In this document: positions 1-6,794 of the stretch, piece by piece
Layout of the letters: each line of letters starts with the position of its first letter
How positions within the stretch are numbered: the first letter of the stretch is position 1
Origin: a bacterium UBA7470
Lineage (GTDB): Bacteria > Pseudomonadota > Gammaproteobacteria > Burkholderiales > Burkholderiaceae_C
Assembly: GCA_002479815.1 (NCBI GenBank)
Contig: DLPA01000062.1
Span: forward strand, 2,749-12,409
Reading direction: 5' to 3'
DNA: 9,661 nucleotides
Program-made: the position numbers and the translations under genes
Notes under the pieces: generated by a model
Told to the model about the DNA's origin: nothing
Databases searched by the model: none
Seen by the model: only the letters and a program-made list of their open reading frames with translations

Positions 1-134
1 CTGTGCCAGAGTAAAACAGACTTGTGAATGCTTTTCATAGAATCGGCTTGAAGCCGCGCGATTGTAGTGCGCTTGTCCTTCGCTGAACACCCCGTGTCTG
101 CTGCACATCGACTGCTTTTATTGTTGTATTCCTC
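1..134 (+). other. Leader region of smpB, no gene seen
   Basis: No convincing coding region is visible on either strand. A TAGAAT at 38-43 could be a -10 box, but no good -35 box stands at the right distance, so I do not call a promoter. A short palindrome, cggctt-g-aagccg (44-56), could fold with a tiny loop; it has no T-run on either side, so it is not a terminator. The bases just before the smpB ATG are pyrimidine-rich and contain no recognisable Shine-Dalgarno sequence. Confidence 0.4.
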
Positions 135-653
135 ATGGCCACCTCTAAACCTACTGCTCCTCAAAAAACCAGCTCGGGCAAATCCCGCCACGATGCACCG
201 CCCGCGCGGATTGCCGAAAACAAAAAAGCGCATTTCGACTACTACATCGAAGAGCGCCATGAAGCGGGCATGGTGCTTCAAGGTTGGGAAGTGAAAGCCC
301 TACGCCAAGGCAAGGCTCAAATTACCGAAGGCTATGTGGTCATTCGTGATGGCGAGTTGTTCATCATTGGCTGCCAAATCAACCCCATACGCACGACATC
401 CACCCATGTACCGGCGGAGGCGGCCCGCACACGCAAGCTTTTGCTGCACAAAGACGAAATTCGTCGTCTGGTGGGGAAGGTCGAACAAAAAGGCTACACC
501 CTCGTCCCCTTGAACCTGCATTGGAAAAACAGCTTTGTAAAGTGCGAAGTGGGTTTGGCAAAAGGCAAGGCTGAGCACGATAAGCGCGACACCATCAAAG
601 AGCGCGAAGGCAAACGCGAGGTGGAACGTGCCATGAAGCAGCGCAATCGCTAA
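135..653 (+). CDS. smpB: SsrA (tmRNA)-binding protein SmpB
   Basis: SmpB binds the tRNA-like domain of tmRNA and brings it to ribosomes stalled on broken mRNAs, allowing release and tagging of the unfinished protein. The 172-residue product shows the family pattern: the NKKAHFDYYIEERHEAG stretch (about 29-45) leading into LQGWEVKALRQG (48-59), the LLLHKDEIRRLVGKV strand-helix segment (about 101-115), and the basic tail GLAKGKAEHDKRDTIKEREGKRE (about 140-162), which in this family enters the mRNA channel. It is a little longer than the usual 150-160 residues because of a Ser/Thr/Lys-rich N-terminus of about 25 residues. The start is the ATG at 135; no Shine-Dalgarno precedes it, so a slightly different start is possible. 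It converges on moaE, and a repeat element begins 2 nt after its stop. No tmRNA gene is present in this window. Confidence 0.97.
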   Translation: MATSKPTAPQKTSSGKSRHDAPPARIAENKKAHFDYYIEERHEAGMVLQGWEVKALRQGKAQITEGYVVIRDGELFIIGCQINPIRTTSTHVPAEAARTRKLLLHKDEIRRLVGKVEQKGYTLVPLNLHWKNSFVKCEVGLAKGKAEHDKRDTIKEREGKREVERAMKQRNR

Positions 654-655
654 AT

Positions 656-900
656 AAAAAGCATAGTAAAAAAAGTGAGCTGCTTGCGCAAGTAATCCGT
701 GGTATGTGGCCGATATGATCTATAAAATAAGCCATTTTTCTTCAAAAATCATCGGTTGCGACGGCAAAAAGCCCGTTTCGGGTCAAGAAAAACGGGGGTG
801 ACGGTGATTTTTTGAATTTTTCAGGCTATTTTTAGATGTGAAAATAGCTAAAATCGGCTTATTATTTGCGTAAGCAGCTCACTTTTTTTGCTATTGATTT
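656..900. repeat. Repeat element, copy 1, with inverted ends
   Basis: This AT-rich spacer between convergent smpB and moaE is bounded by inverted copies of one sequence. The left end (668-691: seven A, then gtgagctgctt, then g-cgcaa) is repeated in reverse complement at 866-889 with a single mismatch in 24 bases; the atag just outside also matches. The ends lie 14 nt after the smpB stop and 11 nt after the moaE stop, each in the sense of the gene it follows. The segment between them encodes nothing I recognise. A second copy is at 6795-7041. In smpB read-through RNA the two ends could pair and be followed by seven U, a terminator-like arrangement, although the loop would be about 170 nt. A non-autonomous (MITE-like) element or a 3'-end regulatory repeat are both possible. 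No clear target-site duplication is visible. Confidence 0.75.
766..796 (-). terminator. Probable terminator of moaD-moaE
   Basis: Read on the minus strand, CCCGTTT (796-790 of the + strand) can pair with AAACGGG (778-772) around an 11-nt loop, followed after two bases (GC on the minus strand, one of them part of an alternative stem) by five T (770-766). An alternative smaller hairpin, CCCG-AAA-CGGG, uses the same right arm and T-run. It lies about 105 nt below the moaE stop, inside repeat copy 1. Confidence 0.55.
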
Positions 901-1416
901 TTATAGAGCATTTTGGGCGGTGAGTCCCCAGCGCGCGGCTGCTGCATCATCGCTGACACGGGCATCTACCCATCGTGCGCCTTCGGGTGTTTGCTCTTTT
1001 TTCCAGAACGGGGCTTGGGTTTTCAGGTAGTCCATTAAAAACTCGCAGGCCAAGAAGCTTTGGCCTCGGTGGGCAGACGTCACGGCGACCAGCACGATTT
1101 GATCCAGCGGTTGCAGCAGCCCGACGCGGTGGATGACTCTTGCGCCCAGAATGTCAAAGCGTTGGCGTGCGGCTTCGATCATGTGGGCGATGGCTTGTTC
1201 GGTCATGCCGGGATAGTGTTCCAGTTCCATCGTTTGCACACAGTCTCCTTCGTTGCGGTCTCGCACCGTGCCGACGAAACTGCAAACAGCGCCTATGCCC
1301 GCTTGTCCAGCGCGTAGGGCAGCAATTTCGGTGCTGAGGTCAAAGTCTTGCGTTTGCACGACCACGGAAAAGCGCGATGTATCTGGCGAGGTCGCTGAGG
1401 ACGTATCGAGACTCAT
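901..1416 (-). CDS. moaE: Molybdopterin synthase catalytic subunit MoaE
   Basis: MoaE is the large subunit of molybdopterin synthase. With thiocarboxylated MoaD it converts cyclic pyranopterin monophosphate (precursor Z) to molybdopterin, a cytosolic step of molybdenum cofactor synthesis. The 171-residue product has the family signatures FVGTVRDRN (48-55), LELEHYPGM-like MELEHYPGM (63-71), VLVAVTSAHRG (108-118) and FLMDYLKTQAPFWKKE (126-141); K132 and K139 align with the two catalytic-site lysines known in E. coli MoaE. It is about 20 residues longer than the E. coli protein, mostly from a Ser/Thr-rich N-terminus. It lies 3 nt after the moaD stop, and its Shine-Dalgarno-like AGGGGG overlaps the last codons of moaD, so the two are probably translated in a coupled way. 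Its stop is followed 11 nt later by the right end of repeat copy 1. Confidence 0.97.
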   Translation of the reverse strand: MSLDTSSATSPDTSRFSVVVQTQDFDLSTEIAALRAGQAGIGAVCSFVGTVRDRNEGDCVQTMELEHYPGMTEQAIAHMIEAARQRFDILGARVIHRVGLLQPLDQIVLVAVTSAHRGQSFLACEFLMDYLKTQAPFWKKEQTPEGARWVDARVSDDAAAARWGLTAQNAL

Positions 1417-1419
1417 GTC

Positions 1420-1671
1420 TTAGCCCCCTGTGACAGGTGGGAAAAAAGCGACTTCTGCGCCGTCCGTCAAGGCCGTGGCATCGTCGGCCATGACTTGATT
1501 CAGTGCCAAGCGCACTGCACGGTCACGCGCCAGCATTTGGGCGTAGGCTCCACCGCGTGCCAACAGCTCGTCGCGCAACAGCCCTAAGGTGGGGGCTTGG
1601 GTGTGTAGGGTTTCGTGGGCGATGCCCAAAGCCTCACGGATCGAGGCAAAATATTTGACGGTGACTTGCAT
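1420..1671 (-). CDS. moaD: Molybdopterin synthase sulfur carrier subunit MoaD
   Basis: MoaD is the small ubiquitin-fold subunit whose C-terminal glycine is adenylated and thiocarboxylated, then donates sulfur within molybdopterin synthase. The 83-residue product starts with VTVKYFASIREALG (3-16), has the core RLALNQVMADDATALTDGAEVAFFPPV (about 54-80) and ends in the diagnostic Gly-Gly. The start ATG is preceded by AGGATG at a normal distance. It forms a two-gene unit with moaE; other molybdenum-cofactor genes (moaA, moaC, moeA) are not in this window. The 227 nt upstream of it separate it from the divergent small membrane-protein gene. I do not see a convincing promoter for moaD there. Confidence 0.96.
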   Translation of the reverse strand: MQVTVKYFASIREALGIAHETLHTQAPTLGLLRDELLARGGAYAQMLARDRAVRLALNQVMADDATALTDGAEVAFFPPVTGG

Positions 1672-1804
1672 CCGACATCATCCTGTTTTCAATAAAAATC
1701 AACAACAATTCACAAAACCGCTGATGTTATCCCCGTTCCAGTGTGGTGTTGCATTTGCTTACGACAGACCTTGGCGCATGGGTAAAAACGGGGCTTGTAA
1801 GCTT

Positions 1805-1831
1805 TTGAAAAGCCTCGTCTCATGCTATGCT
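1805..1831 (+). promoter_or_regulatory. Possible sigma-70 promoter, extended -10
   Basis: TTGAAA (1805-1810) stands 15 nt before TATGCT (1826-1831), and the latter is preceded by TGC, giving an extended -10 (TGnTATGCT). The spacing is shorter than the usual 17 nt, which an extended -10 can compensate for. Transcription would start near 1838, exactly where the hairpin described next begins. This is read from motif matching only. Confidence 0.4.
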
Positions 1832-1837
1832 GATTTG

Positions 1838-1878
1838 GTGGATCAGTAGGTGAGCGCACAGGCTTGATCCACTTTTTT
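1838..1878 (+). promoter_or_regulatory. Leader hairpin followed by T-run, attenuator-like
   Basis: GTGGATCA (1838-1845) and TGATCCAC (1865-1872) form a perfect 8-bp inverted repeat with a 19-nt spacer that contains a smaller stem, GTG-AGCG-CAC. Six T follow at once (1873-1878), which is the form of an intrinsic terminator, yet it sits upstream of the membrane-protein gene, 6 nt before its Shine-Dalgarno, and at the expected 5' end of the transcript. It could be an attenuator, a 5' stabilising stem, or a terminator for transcripts coming from upstream. No T-run follows it on the minus strand. Confidence 0.5.
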
Positions 1879-1898
1879 CTCAATAAGGAGCATGGCAT

Positions 1899-2153
1899 AT
1901 GAGCTACGTGTGGATGGTGATCGTCGGTTTCTTTGTGGGCCTCATTGCCAGAGCAGTGGTTCCCGGGCAGCAAAAGTTGGGCTTGATTTTGACTTCCTGC
2001 TTAGGCATTGCAGGCTCGTTTGTGGCGAATTTGGCAGGCCAGTTTTTAGGGTTTTACCAATCCGGTCAAGTCGCCGGTTTCATCGCCAGCGTCATTGGCG
2101 CCGCCTTGGTTTTGGTGGTGTACGGGATGTTGACCAGCAATAAAGGAAGCTGA
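1899..2153 (+). CDS. GlsB/YeaQ/YmgE family small membrane protein
   Basis: An 84-residue, very hydrophobic protein of the transglycosylase-associated (YeaQ/YmgE) family, which is linked to general and envelope stress responses; its exact activity is not known. Three membrane segments are visible: about residues 3-22, 28-50 and 57-78. Family features include the early GFFVGLIARAVVPG stretch, the GIAGSFVANLAGQFLG stretch and a closing GFIASVIGAALVLVVYG. The start is fixed by TAAGGAG (1884-1890) 8 nt before the ATG; another ATG at 1892 is in a different frame and too close to that site. The next gene begins one base after its stop, so the two form an operon that is probably controlled by the promoter and hairpin upstream. 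Confidence 0.93.
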   Translation: MSYVWMVIVGFFVGLIARAVVPGQQKLGLILTSCLGIAGSFVANLAGQFLGFYQSGQVAGFIASVIGAALVLVVYGMLTSNKGS

Positions 2154-2154
2154 G

Positions 2155-2715
2155 ATGGTACTGCGCGAGATGGTGATGAATGCTGCAATGGCGACTGCCC
2201 ACCAAAAATCGCCTCCTGTTGGTGCCACGCTCGGGGCTACACAAGGCGGGCTGGATCCTCGCATTGCCGAGTGTCGTCGCTTGGTCTCACGCAAGGCATT
2301 GTGGTCGGCGGGTGCATCTTTGGTTCCGATTCCCGGCTTGGATATTGCGGCTGATGTGGCGGTGTTGATGAGTTTGCTGCAACAAATCAATGAGCGATTT
2401 GGCTTGACACAGGCGCAAATCGAAGCGCTGTCGCCCGACCGCAAGGCGCTGGCATTTAAGGCCATGACCACCGTGGGTTCTGGTCTGATTGGCAGCGCCA
2501 TCACCCGTGAGCTGGTGTTGCGGGTGTTGCGGACTGTGGGTGTTCGCCTCACCGCCAAACAAATGACCCGCTACATTCCCTTGGCAGGGCAGGCGCTGTC
2601 GGCAGCCTTGGCTTACTCGGCCATGCGCTATGTCTGTTATCAACACATCAATGATTGCGCCCGCGTCGCCAGCATGTTGGCGCTGCCTTCGCCACATTCG
2701 GCCAAGGCCAAGTGA
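2155..2715 (+). CDS. Conserved hypothetical protein, possible DUF697-like
   Basis: I do not recognise a characterised family. The 186-residue product has a polar N-terminus (1-45), then a hydrophobic helix-rich body: ALWSAGASLVPIPGLDIAADVAVLM (48-72), an amphipathic QQINERFGLTQAQIEALSP (76-93), a glycine-rich helix TTVGSGLIGSAITRELVL (105-122) and YIPLAGQALSAALAYSAMRYV (140-160), ending in a short Ala/Lys tail. The PIPGLDIAADVAVL and IPLAGQALSAALAY patterns, and the glycine-flanked helices, recall DUF697-type membrane-associated domains; that link is from memory and weak. The ATG at 2155 follows AAAGGAAG at a good distance and lies one base after the upstream stop, so translation is probably coupled to the small membrane protein. 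It ends 24 nt from the convergent transglycosylase gene, and I see no terminator in that gap. Confidence 0.85.
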   Translation: MVLREMVMNAAMATAHQKSPPVGATLGATQGGLDPRIAECRRLVSRKALWSAGASLVPIPGLDIAADVAVLMSLLQQINERFGLTQAQIEALSPDRKALAFKAMTTVGSGLIGSAITRELVLRVLRTVGVRLTAKQMTRYIPLAGQALSAALAYSAMRYVCYQHINDCARVASMLALPSPHSAKAK

Positions 2716-2739
2716 ACACACGGGCTAGGCTGCTACTGC

Positions 2740-4026
2740 TTACTGCTTGGCGCTGTCTGGTTGTAAGGCCTTGAGCAATAACTGCCCCGCGCGTCCTGTG
2801 CTGGGTTGGCCTAGGCGGGTTTGCTCGGCGCGAATGGCGGCGCGGCTTTTCTCGCCCAGCATCCCGTCGATGGCCCCGATCTCGTGCCCGCGCAAGGTGA
2901 GCAAGGTTTGCAGCTCGCGGCGTTGTTGGCGCGACAGCCCCAAGTCGTTGGTGGGCCAAGCACTTGCAAACGGCTCCATGCCGCGCAAGCGGTCAGACAG
3001 GTGGGCAATGGCGAGGCCGTAGCTTTCTGCGGCGTTGTAGCTGTAAAGCGCATCGAAGTTGCGGCTGACCAAAAACGCTGGGCCGCGCCCTAAGCCTGCT
3101 TGAGCAATGGCGGCGGCGGGCACGATCAGTCCCAAAGGGGTGGAGGGTGCAAATACCTGTGTCAGGGGGCTGCCATTGGCAAGGCGCAGGCCTGACTCTG
3201 CCCACGCGCTGGCGGGTTTTTTCTGTTGACGACCTGTGTGTTGCAGCGGATAGCTGGCGGGGAGGGCGACTTCCACGCCCCATGCAAGGCCTGATTGCCA
3301 ACTCGCTTTTTGTAAAAAGTGGGCGGTGGAGGCCAAGGCATCGGGAATGCTGCGGGTCAGATTGCGTTTGCCATCGCCGTCAAAATCCACCGCCAAACGC
3401 TCGTAGGTGGTGGGCATGAATTGGGTGTGACCAAAAGCCCCGGCCCAAGACCCCACCAAATCCTCAGGCGCGACGTGGCCGCCTTGGGCAATGCGCAGTG
3501 TCGCAAACAATTCTTTTTGAAAGAACGCCTGTCGGCGACCAAAGCAACTGAGCGTGCCTAGCGCCTGCACCAGTGGGTAGCGGCCAAAGCTTTGACCAAA
3601 ATTGCTTTCAACACCCCACACCGCAACGACGGTGGCCGCATCCACGCCATAGGCTTGCTGCACACGCGCGAGGGTGCTTTGGTGCTCTTTGAGCAATTGC
3701 TGGCCTTGGGCGATGCGTTCTTCGTCCACCAAGCCGGCCAAGTAGTCCCAAATGGGGGTTTTGAATTCGGGTTGGTTATCCAGCTTCTCCAGCACGCTGG
3801 CATCGGGTGCGAGCGGGCTGACCAGACTTTGCCACGTCTGCACGCTGACCCCCGATTGTTGAGCTGGGGCTTGCAGGCGTTGCAAGCAGGCGGTCCAATC
3901 GGCTTCATTCAGGCGTGGTGTACTTGCCGTGGTGGGGGTTTGGGCCAGTGCGCCACTTGCAACGCAGCAAGCCCATAAGCAAGCCGTCGCCATCTGAGTT
4001 CGACGGGAGGGGAGTGAAACAAGCAT
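2740..4026 (-). CDS. MltB-family lytic murein transglycosylase
   Basis: A periplasmic enzyme that cleaves the MurNAc-GlcNAc bond of peptidoglycan, leaving 1,6-anhydroMurNAc ends. From the ATG at 4026 the product has 428 residues: a signal peptide (basic LPSRRTQ, hydrophobic ATACLWACCVASGALA, likely cut after ALA near residue 28), an SLT_2/MltB catalytic domain to about 345, and a C-terminal peptidoglycan-binding domain (about 363-422; GHEIGAIDGMLGEKSRAAIRAEQ). VVAVWGVESNFG contains the expected catalytic Glu (E140). SWAGAFGHTQFMPTTYE and DFDGDGKRNL (an EF-hand-like loop, as in Slt35) follow in family order. A GTG 48 nt upstream (4072-4074) would add 16 residues and overlap the preceding gene, but would give an overlong N-terminus before the signal peptide. 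The ATG has no clear Shine-Dalgarno. It lies 20 nt after the stop of the cyclic-di-GMP gene, so the two are probably cotranscribed. A lipobox is not evident, so it is probably a soluble periplasmic form. Confidence 0.93.
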   Translation of the reverse strand: MLVSLPSRRTQMATACLWACCVASGALAQTPTTASTPRLNEADWTACLQRLQAPAQQSGVSVQTWQSLVSPLAPDASVLEKLDNQPEFKTPIWDYLAGLVDEERIAQGQQLLKEHQSTLARVQQAYGVDAATVVAVWGVESNFGQSFGRYPLVQALGTLSCFGRRQAFFQKELFATLRIAQGGHVAPEDLVGSWAGAFGHTQFMPTTYERLAVDFDGDGKRNLTRSIPDALASTAHFLQKASWQSGLAWGVEVALPASYPLQHTGRQQKKPASAWAESGLRLANGSPLTQVFAPSTPLGLIVPAAAIAQAGLGRGPAFLVSRNFDALYSYNAAESYGLAIAHLSDRLRGMEPFASAWPTNDLGLSRQQRRELQTLLTLRGHEIGAIDGMLGEKSRAAIRAEQTRLGQPSTGRAGQLLLKALQPDSAKQ

Positions 4027-4046
4027 AGGTTTGATGAGGGTTTTTG

Positions 4047-6734
4047 TTAATACCACGAACTGATTTTGGCCCACCGCTCTTCAAAGTCCACAATCGGACT
4101 GGGTTTGCCCAAGAGGTAGCCTTGGAATAAGTCGCAGCCGTCTTTGGACAGCGCGGCGAATTGGCCTTCCGTCTCTACACCCTCGGCCAACACGCGCAAT
4201 CCAAAAGCATGGGCCAAGACGATGATGGATTGCGCCAGCATGGCATCGCTGGGGTCGGTCATCATGTCCCGGACAAAGGATTGGTCGATTTTCAGTTCGA
4301 TAAAAGGCAGTTGCTTTAAGTACGCTAAAGAAGAATAGCCCGTGCCAAAGTCGTCCAAAGAAAAGCTCACGCCACGTTGCCGCAGCAAGCCCATGCGCTC
4401 GATGGTGTGAGGTACATCGTCCAGCAAGATGCTTTCGGTCAACTCCAGACACAACAGATTGGGGCGTATGCCCGTGCGCTCAATCAAGGCCAGCGTGTTG
4501 TTCACAAAATCGGGATGTCGGAATTGACGCACACTGACATTGACCGACAGCGCCCAATGGGCTGTATGCGGTTGTGCGGCCCATTGCTGTAACAGCGCAC
4601 AAGCCTGCTCTAAGACCCAATGTCCCAAAGGCACGATGAGGCCTGAGCTTTCTGCAATGGGAATGAACTCCGAGGGGTTGATCCAGCCGCGTGTGGGATG
4701 AGGCCAGCGCAACAAGGCTTCTGCGCCCGCCACACGGCGTTGTCGGTCAAACTGAGGCTGTAACCACATTTCAAATTGCCCCAGTTTGAGCGCATGGCGC
4801 AAGTCCAGCTCTAACTGTGCTTTGTGTTCAGCCAAGGTTTGAAACACGGGATCAAAGAAGCGTAAGCCATTGCGTCCCGCTGCTTTGGCTTGGTACATGG
4901 CCATATCAGCCCATTTCAAGACATCTTCAGCGCGTTCGTGTCCAAAAAACAGCACTGCACCGATGCTGGGGGTGCTCACGTGTTCTGTTCCTTTGATGAG
5001 AACAGGTTGTCCTAAGGCTTGCAAAATGCGTTGAGCGATCTCGTGAACTTGTTGGGTTGCGGAGGCTGGTGTCAGCGAGGCGTCCTCAGGGGCAGCAGAA
5101 TTCGCTGTCTGGGGCACGTACAAGCACTCCAACACAATCAAGAACTCGTCCCCTCCCAGCCTTGCGACGGTGGTGCTTGGGGAAACGCAGGTTTGCAAGC
5201 GCTGGGCCACGTGTTGCAAAAACAAATCCCCCGCGGTATGGCCCAGCGTGTCGTTGAGCGCTTTGAAGTTGTCCAGGTCGATGAACAACACAGCACCTGG
5301 CTGGTGATTGTGTTGACACTGCATCAAGGCTTGCGTCAAGCGCGTCATCAGTAAGCGCCGGTTGGGCAACTGCGTCAATGCGTCGTAGAAGGCGAGGCGG
5401 TGGATCTCATTTTTGGCTTCCTCCAGTGCTGTAATGCGCACATTCAATTCGGTTTGGTGCTCATGCAGCAATTGACGCATATGTTCGTGTGCGTCCGAGA
5501 GTTGCCGAATTTCATAGATCGGGGTTTGCAGTCCGTGCATCGGCGGCTCAAATTGCAGTTGTCCGATGCGTTCGCTTTGTTGCGCCAGCTCTTCTAGGGG
5601 TTTGACGACGCGGTTGGCTTGGACTTGTGCAAGCCACCACGCCAGCAAGGACAAAAGCAAAATAACGCCCACCATGCCGATGGTCAAAGCCGTCCAGTTG
5701 GGTGAAAAGTACGCAGTGGGTGCCAGGGTAAAAATCCAGAGCTGTTCTGGCCCGAGTTGGTAGGGGATCGCGCTCGCCAGCCAGTCCTGTCCTTCGATCG
5801 CAAGAGATGCCACACTGTAAGTTTGTTCGCCGCCCGCATGCCAGTGGGCGAGTGCAGCATCAATGGCGGGTATTTCCAACTTGTGGACGGGTTGCAGCAA
5901 CAAGCTCAACCATTGCTGCGGGTCTTTCGAGGCCGGCGGTTTGGGCAGTGCCAGCACGCGCTCGTCTTTGGTCATTACAAAAACCACGCCGCTGTGTCCC
6001 ACTTGGGCAGACTGGGTGGTTTTGGAGAGATCGCGCAACATCAAATCCAGACCCAGGGCCCCGATCACCTGTCCCTGTTCGTTGTGCAAACGGATAGAGG
6101 CGGTGATGCCTGGATCACCTGTTGTGAAGAAGGTGTAGGGGGGGGTCCATGCCACTTCGCTCATGGGAGGCAGCTTCATGGCTGCTTGATACCACGGGCG
6201 CAGTCTCGGGTCGTAGTCTTGTTCGGCTGTTTCTGTACGTACCATGCCATCGGGGCTGTGATGCAGGAAACGTTGTGTTTTCCCCCAGCGACTGACATCG
6301 GTCAGTCGGTTTCGCCAATGATCTTCAGGCAACTGTAAAAGCAGCCATCCTTCACCTCGGGTCGTACCCGCTACCACCGACGTGACCAGCGGCGCCGCGT
6401 GAAGTATGGGCATAAAGAAGTCGTTGAATCCTTGGGGGTCATCGACGCTGGGATGCTGCATAAACCACCACCACCGTCCTGCCACTAGGGCTTTATCGGT
6501 CGATTCTTGGATGTGGCTTAACGTGGTGGCCACCCGCTCGTTCGCGGCCTGAAAGGCCGTCTCGGCTTGCCGCTGCGCCATGGGCAAAATGCCCAACACA
6601 AGCACCAATACCGACGCCAACACCAACACGCCCACCACCAACACCATCAATCGCCACAGCAACGCATGGCGCAAACGTATAGAAGGCAAGGCTACAGGCT
6701 CAGTACCAAAAACAGAAATGGACCAAAAATGCAT
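4047..6734 (-). CDS. Membrane Cache-GGDEF-EAL cyclic-di-GMP protein
   Basis: An 895-residue two-membrane-segment sensor for cyclic-di-GMP turnover. One transmembrane helix (about 24-52) and another (about 349-370) enclose a roughly 300-residue periplasmic region resembling a dCache ligand-binding domain (PWYQAAMK at 180-187; ITASIRL..GQVIGALGLDLML at 210-233). A short linker or HAMP-like segment and coiled coil (about 372-445) lead to GGDEF (about 446-580) and EAL (about 635-885). The GGDEF motif is intact (RLGGDEF, 525-531), but the inhibitory RxxD site is SPST (518-521). The loop after it (about 537-563) is about a dozen residues longer than I expect. The EAL domain keeps the family's catalytic pattern: EALLRW (E672), NVS (N732), LELTES (E764), DDFGTGYSSLAYL (794-806), KIDQSF (K815, D817) and EGVET (851-855). 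Both diguanylate cyclase and phosphodiesterase activities are therefore possible. The ATG start lacks a well-placed Shine-Dalgarno, so the true start could be downstream. Confidence 0.95.
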   Translation of the reverse strand: MHFWSISVFGTEPVALPSIRLRHALLWRLMVLVVGVLVLASVLVLVLGILPMAQRQAETAFQAANERVATTLSHIQESTDKALVAGRWWWFMQHPSVDDPQGFNDFFMPILHAAPLVTSVVAGTTRGEGWLLLQLPEDHWRNRLTDVSRWGKTQRFLHHSPDGMVRTETAEQDYDPRLRPWYQAAMKLPPMSEVAWTPPYTFFTTGDPGITASIRLHNEQGQVIGALGLDLMLRDLSKTTQSAQVGHSGVVFVMTKDERVLALPKPPASKDPQQWLSLLLQPVHKLEIPAIDAALAHWHAGGEQTYSVASLAIEGQDWLASAIPYQLGPEQLWIFTLAPTAYFSPNWTALTIGMVGVILLLSLLAWWLAQVQANRVVKPLEELAQQSERIGQLQFEPPMHGLQTPIYEIRQLSDAHEHMRQLLHEHQTELNVRITALEEAKNEIHRLAFYDALTQLPNRRLLMTRLTQALMQCQHNHQPGAVLFIDLDNFKALNDTLGHTAGDLFLQHVAQRLQTCVSPSTTVARLGGDEFLIVLECLYVPQTANSAAPEDASLTPASATQQVHEIAQRILQALGQPVLIKGTEHVSTPSIGAVLFFGHERAEDVLKWADMAMYQAKAAGRNGLRFFDPVFQTLAEHKAQLELDLRHALKLGQFEMWLQPQFDRQRRVAGAEALLRWPHPTRGWINPSEFIPIAESSGLIVPLGHWVLEQACALLQQWAAQPHTAHWALSVNVSVRQFRHPDFVNNTLALIERTGIRPNLLCLELTESILLDDVPHTIERMGLLRQRGVSFSLDDFGTGYSSLAYLKQLPFIELKIDQSFVRDMMTDPSDAMLAQSIIVLAHAFGLRVLAEGVETEGQFAALSKDGCDLFQGYLLGKPSPIVDFEERWAKISSWY

Positions 6735-6735
6735 T

Positions 6736-6753
6736 TGAGGTCACTGTACCTCA
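6736..6753. promoter_or_regulatory. Inverted repeat before the GGDEF-EAL start
   Basis: TGAGGT and ACCTCA form a perfect 6-bp inverted repeat separated by CACTGT, ending 1 nt before the annotated start codon (6732-6734). On the minus strand the only GAGG-like ribosome-binding sequence lies inside the upstream arm, 14 nt from the ATG, which is too far for good initiation. Folding would bury it. This could be an operator or a translation-blocking stem, or chance. Confidence 0.35.
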
Positions 6754-6794
6754 GATTTTTTTCTATACGCGCTGATTTGCTGTAGGTAACTTCA

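Noticed and set aside
1731..1793. CCCCGTT (1731-1737) and AACGGGG (1787-1793) as a stem upstream of the small membrane-protein gene
   Set aside because: Seven-base arms separated by 49 nt with no T-run are easily due to chance.
2046..2721. Long minus-strand open frames (2046-2558 and 2287-2721) opposite the two-gene + strand unit
   Set aside because: They lie antisense to genes with good Shine-Dalgarno sequences and recognisable family patterns, and their own translations show no domain or membrane logic.
2716..2739. A bidirectional terminator between the convergent genes
   Set aside because: The 24 nt contain no stem with a T-run in either direction.
5757..6338. A 193-residue + strand open frame opposite the Cache domain
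   Set aside because: It is antisense to a well-supported gene, is Cys/His/Gly-rich with no motif, and has no ribosome-binding site I would trust.
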